Shown here: piece after piece, positions 31,492-33,174 of the stretch
How the letters are laid out: each line of letters begins with the position of its first letter
Numbering within the stretch: the first letter of the stretch is position 1
Assembly (NCBI GenBank): GCA_903921785.1
Contig: CAIXRH010000101.1
Span: 1-33,174 of the forward strand
From: an uncultured Pseudomonadota bacterium
GTDB lineage: Bacteria; Myxococcota_A; UBA796; SXON01
Reading direction: 5' to 3'
DNA length: 33,174 nucleotides
Program-made: the position numbers and the translations under genes
Notes under the pieces: model-generated
What the model saw: only the letters and a program-made list of their open reading frames with translations
Told to the model about the DNA's origin: nothing
Databases searched by the model: none

Positions 31492-32969
31492 TCCCGCTCC
31501 TGCTCCTGGCGGCGTGCAGCTCCGCCCCCACCGACACCGGCCCCACCGGCGACGACACCGGCCCCGCCGTGGACGACGGCCTCGGCGACGTCTTCGACCT
31601 CGAGACCACCGCCGACGGCGTCTCGGGCGAGTTCACCGAGCCAGGCACGTACATCGTGGTCCTGTTCTCCGCCGCCACCGAGGAGAACACCAAGTACGGC
31701 TACGGCGAGAAGGCGTCCGAGGCCGCCGAGAGCGCGCCGATGGAGCCGCTGCCCGAGGACGACGCCGAGCCGGCGATCCCGGTCGCGTTCGCCGCCGAAG
31801 GCGACCACCGAACCTTCGAGGTCTACGACGGCTCCGGCTACACCACGATCGACGCCGAGGCGGTGAAGGTCACCGACGAGCTGGTGATCTGGAACGACCT
31901 CACCACCTTCAACCCGCTCGGCGACATCCCCACGGAGACCCTCGACGGCGTGGTGGGCAACTTCGAGGACATCGTGCTGCCCCGCACCCGTCAGGTCTTC
32001 GGCGAGGAGTCCGACGTCGACGAGAGCGGCAAGGTGGACGTGCTGATCTCCTTCACCGTCGACGACTACGGCCCCGTCGCCTACGTCTCCTGGTGCGACA
32101 TCGGCGACCTCGCCGGCTGCAACGGCCACGGCAACGGCGGCGAGACCATCTACATGGGCATCCCCGACCCGAGCAGCGACTACAGCTCGGCCAACGCGAT
32201 CGTGGAGATCTGGGCGCACGAGATGAACCACCTGGTCTACGCCTGGCATAAGTACGTAGGCAACACCCAGGAGGACGCCCAGGAGAACATCTACCTTACC
32301 GAGGGGATGAGCGAGCTCGCACAGGACCTCACCGGGTACAACAACGGAAACCAGTACATCTGGGCCTCCGCGATCGACATGCGCGACTTCTACGGGGACG
32401 AAGACTTCTCCACCCAGGGCGTGAGCATCAACGACTTCCTCCGCGGCGGCGGCGGCTACGACAGCAAGCGCGACGGCCCGCTCCGCGGCGGCGGCTACCT
32501 GTTCCTCCGCTACCTCTTCGAGCAGGCCGGCGGCTTCACCGTGAACGCCGACGGCAGCTTCACCGACAACGGCGGCATCGCCTTCCTCCACGACTGGTTC
32601 GACGCCCCCGAGCTCGGCCCCGACTGCGTGGAGGCCCTGACCGGCCGCCCGGTCGAGGACGTGGCTTTCGACTGGTACACCGCCCTGGTGCTCACCGGCC
32701 GGGACATCAACGACGACCCGGCGTTCAACTACCAGGATCGGGTGCAGGACCCGCGCACCACCTTCGAGTTCGGCGTGGACCCCTACGCGGTCATCCACGG
32801 CTGGCTCACCCTCTCCGGCCCACCCGTGCAGCCGCTCGCGGAGGCCGACGGACGCATCCGCGCGGGCGGTGTGGAGTACCTGGAGGTCACGGTGGACGCG
32901 GCGGGCACCGTCTCCATCCCGGTGGACGCGGCGGCGCTGCCCCGGGCGAGGGCGTTCCGGATCCAGTGA
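31488..32969 (+). CDS. M30 (hyicolysin)-like zinc metalloprotease lipoprotein
   Basis: A 493-residue protein starting MIPLLLLAAC, a lipoprotein signal with Cys 10, and a DTGPTGDDTGP linker. WAHEMNHLVYAWHK holds the zinc motif HEMNH (H244, E245, H248), and LTEGMSELAQ (about 271-280) provides a downstream Glu (E272) as third ligand. This HExxH...EG-S-E arrangement is typical of M30/hyicolysin-like peptidases. A preceding calcium-loop-like DVDESGKVDV and GGETIYM also fit. It is expected to be surface or periplasmic. It is translationally coupled to the double-HmuY gene, so a role in releasing haem from host or prey haemoproteins is plausible but inferred. Confidence 0.82.
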   Translation: MIPLLLLAACSSAPTDTGPTGDDTGPAVDDGLGDVFDLETTADGVSGEFTEPGTYIVVLFSAATEENTKYGYGEKASEAAESAPMEPLPEDDAEPAIPVAFAAEGDHRTFEVYDGSGYTTIDAEAVKVTDELVIWNDLTTFNPLGDIPTETLDGVVGNFEDIVLPRTRQVFGEESDVDESGKVDVLISFTVDDYGPVAYVSWCDIGDLAGCNGHGNGGETIYMGIPDPSSDYSSANAIVEIWAHEMNHLVYAWHKYVGNTQEDAQENIYLTEGMSELAQDLTGYNNGNQYIWASAIDMRDFYGDEDFSTQGVSINDFLRGGGGYDSKRDGPLRGGGYLFLRYLFEQAGGFTVNADGSFTDNGGIAFLHDWFDAPELGPDCVEALTGRPVEDVAFDWYTALVLTGRDINDDPAFNYQDRVQDPRTTFEFGVDPYAVIHGWLTLSGPPVQPLAEADGRIRAGGVEYLEVTVDAAGTVSIPVDAAALPRARAFRIQ

Positions 32970-32983
32970 GGTCGGGCCGCCGG

Positions 32984-33174
32984 TCAGCCGCGCAGCAAGC
33001 TCGCCATCCGCGCCACCCGATCCACCTCCAGCGGCGCGCGCACGTCGCCCTCGGCGTGGAGCGCGGTGCCGATGATCGCGCCGTCCACGCGGGTGCGCCA
33101 GGCCGGGGCGGAGGCGTGGTCCACGCCGCTGCCGAGCCAGATGGGCGCGCCGGGGGCGGCGGCGCGGGCCTCGG
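32984..33174 (-). CDS. BtpA/SgcQ-family protein, C-terminal fragment
   Basis: Only the last 63 or so residues are in the window; the gene begins beyond the right edge. The sequence reads APIWLGSGVDHASAPAWR, then VDGAIIGTALHAEGDVRAPLEVDRVARM and stops at 32984. The GSGV...DGAIIGT...G...VDxxRV pattern is the end of the TIM-barrel BtpA/SgcQ family, named for a cyanobacterial photosystem I biogenesis factor but widespread in non-phototrophs, where its function is unclear. It is convergent with the metalloprotease gene, 14 bases between stops. Confidence 0.75.
   Translation of the reverse strand, partial: EARAAAPGAPIWLGSGVDHASAPAWRTRVDGAIIGTALHAEGDVRAPLEVDRVARMASLLRG

Overview
The window is very GC-rich (strong G/C bias at third codon positions) and dense with Ser/Thr kinases, hybrid histidine kinases, c-di-GMP signalling, lipoproteins with Asp-Thr-Gly linkers and an outer-membrane TonB receptor. 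It therefore comes from a Gram-negative, signalling-rich bacterium, most plausibly a myxobacterium or other Myxococcota/deltaproteobacterial lineage. The taxonomy is inferred; there is no rRNA or other marker. No tRNA, rRNA, CRISPR array or transposase was seen.

Layout. 1-4251 (minus): two Ser/Thr protein kinases, the first cut by the window edge. 4346-7178: a small lipoprotein, a divergent metallophosphatase-like lipoprotein and a GT87-type membrane glycosyltransferase. 7357-12230 (minus): an unknown membrane protein, then a TetR regulator / sulfotransferase / dihydrolipoyl dehydrogenase operon read from duplicated operators. 12231-12927: a gene-free, repeat-packed stretch. 12928-17142 (plus): four genes with overlapping stop/start codons, namely a ferritin-like membrane protein, a degenerate NodU/CmcH-type carbamoyltransferase, a DUF5989-like small membrane protein and an SGNH-hydrolase-like protein. 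17152-24916 (plus): a signalling cluster. 25151-26016: a thiol/sulfur module (ArsR repressor, membrane rhodanese, convergent DUF2892 protein). 26160-28241 (minus): a hybrid histidine kinase. 28385-32969 (plus): TonB receptor, double HmuY-like lipoprotein and M30-like metalloprotease, probably for haem acquisition. 32984-33174 (minus): the C-terminus of a BtpA/SgcQ-type protein.

The most interesting part is 17152-24916. One gene encodes an isoprenoid-synthase-like domain (DDxxD at residues 93-97) fused to a radical SAM/SPASM domain. It is followed by a 93-residue, cysteine-free protein with a strong ribosome binding site, then a multi-pass GAF histidine kinase resembling ComP, then a receiver/PAS/histidine-kinase protein. 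A receiver-EAL protein (c-di-GMP phosphodiesterase type) lies just upstream. The order modifying enzyme, small peptide, membrane kinase, receiver parallels the Bacillus ComQXPA quorum-sensing locus. There ComQ, an isoprenoid-synthase-fold enzyme, prenylates ComX, which ComP senses. Here the modifying enzyme carries an extra radical SAM module and the output looks like c-di-GMP or phosphorelay rather than a DNA-binding ComA. This is an inference from domain order and motifs and is untested.

Other points: the carbamoyltransferase lacks most expected active-site motifs; the tetR promoter region carries a 53-bp-spaced duplication of operator plus start codon with a 16-codon leader frame; a dispersed intergenic repeat occurs three times; and the arsR transcript is predicted to be leaderless.
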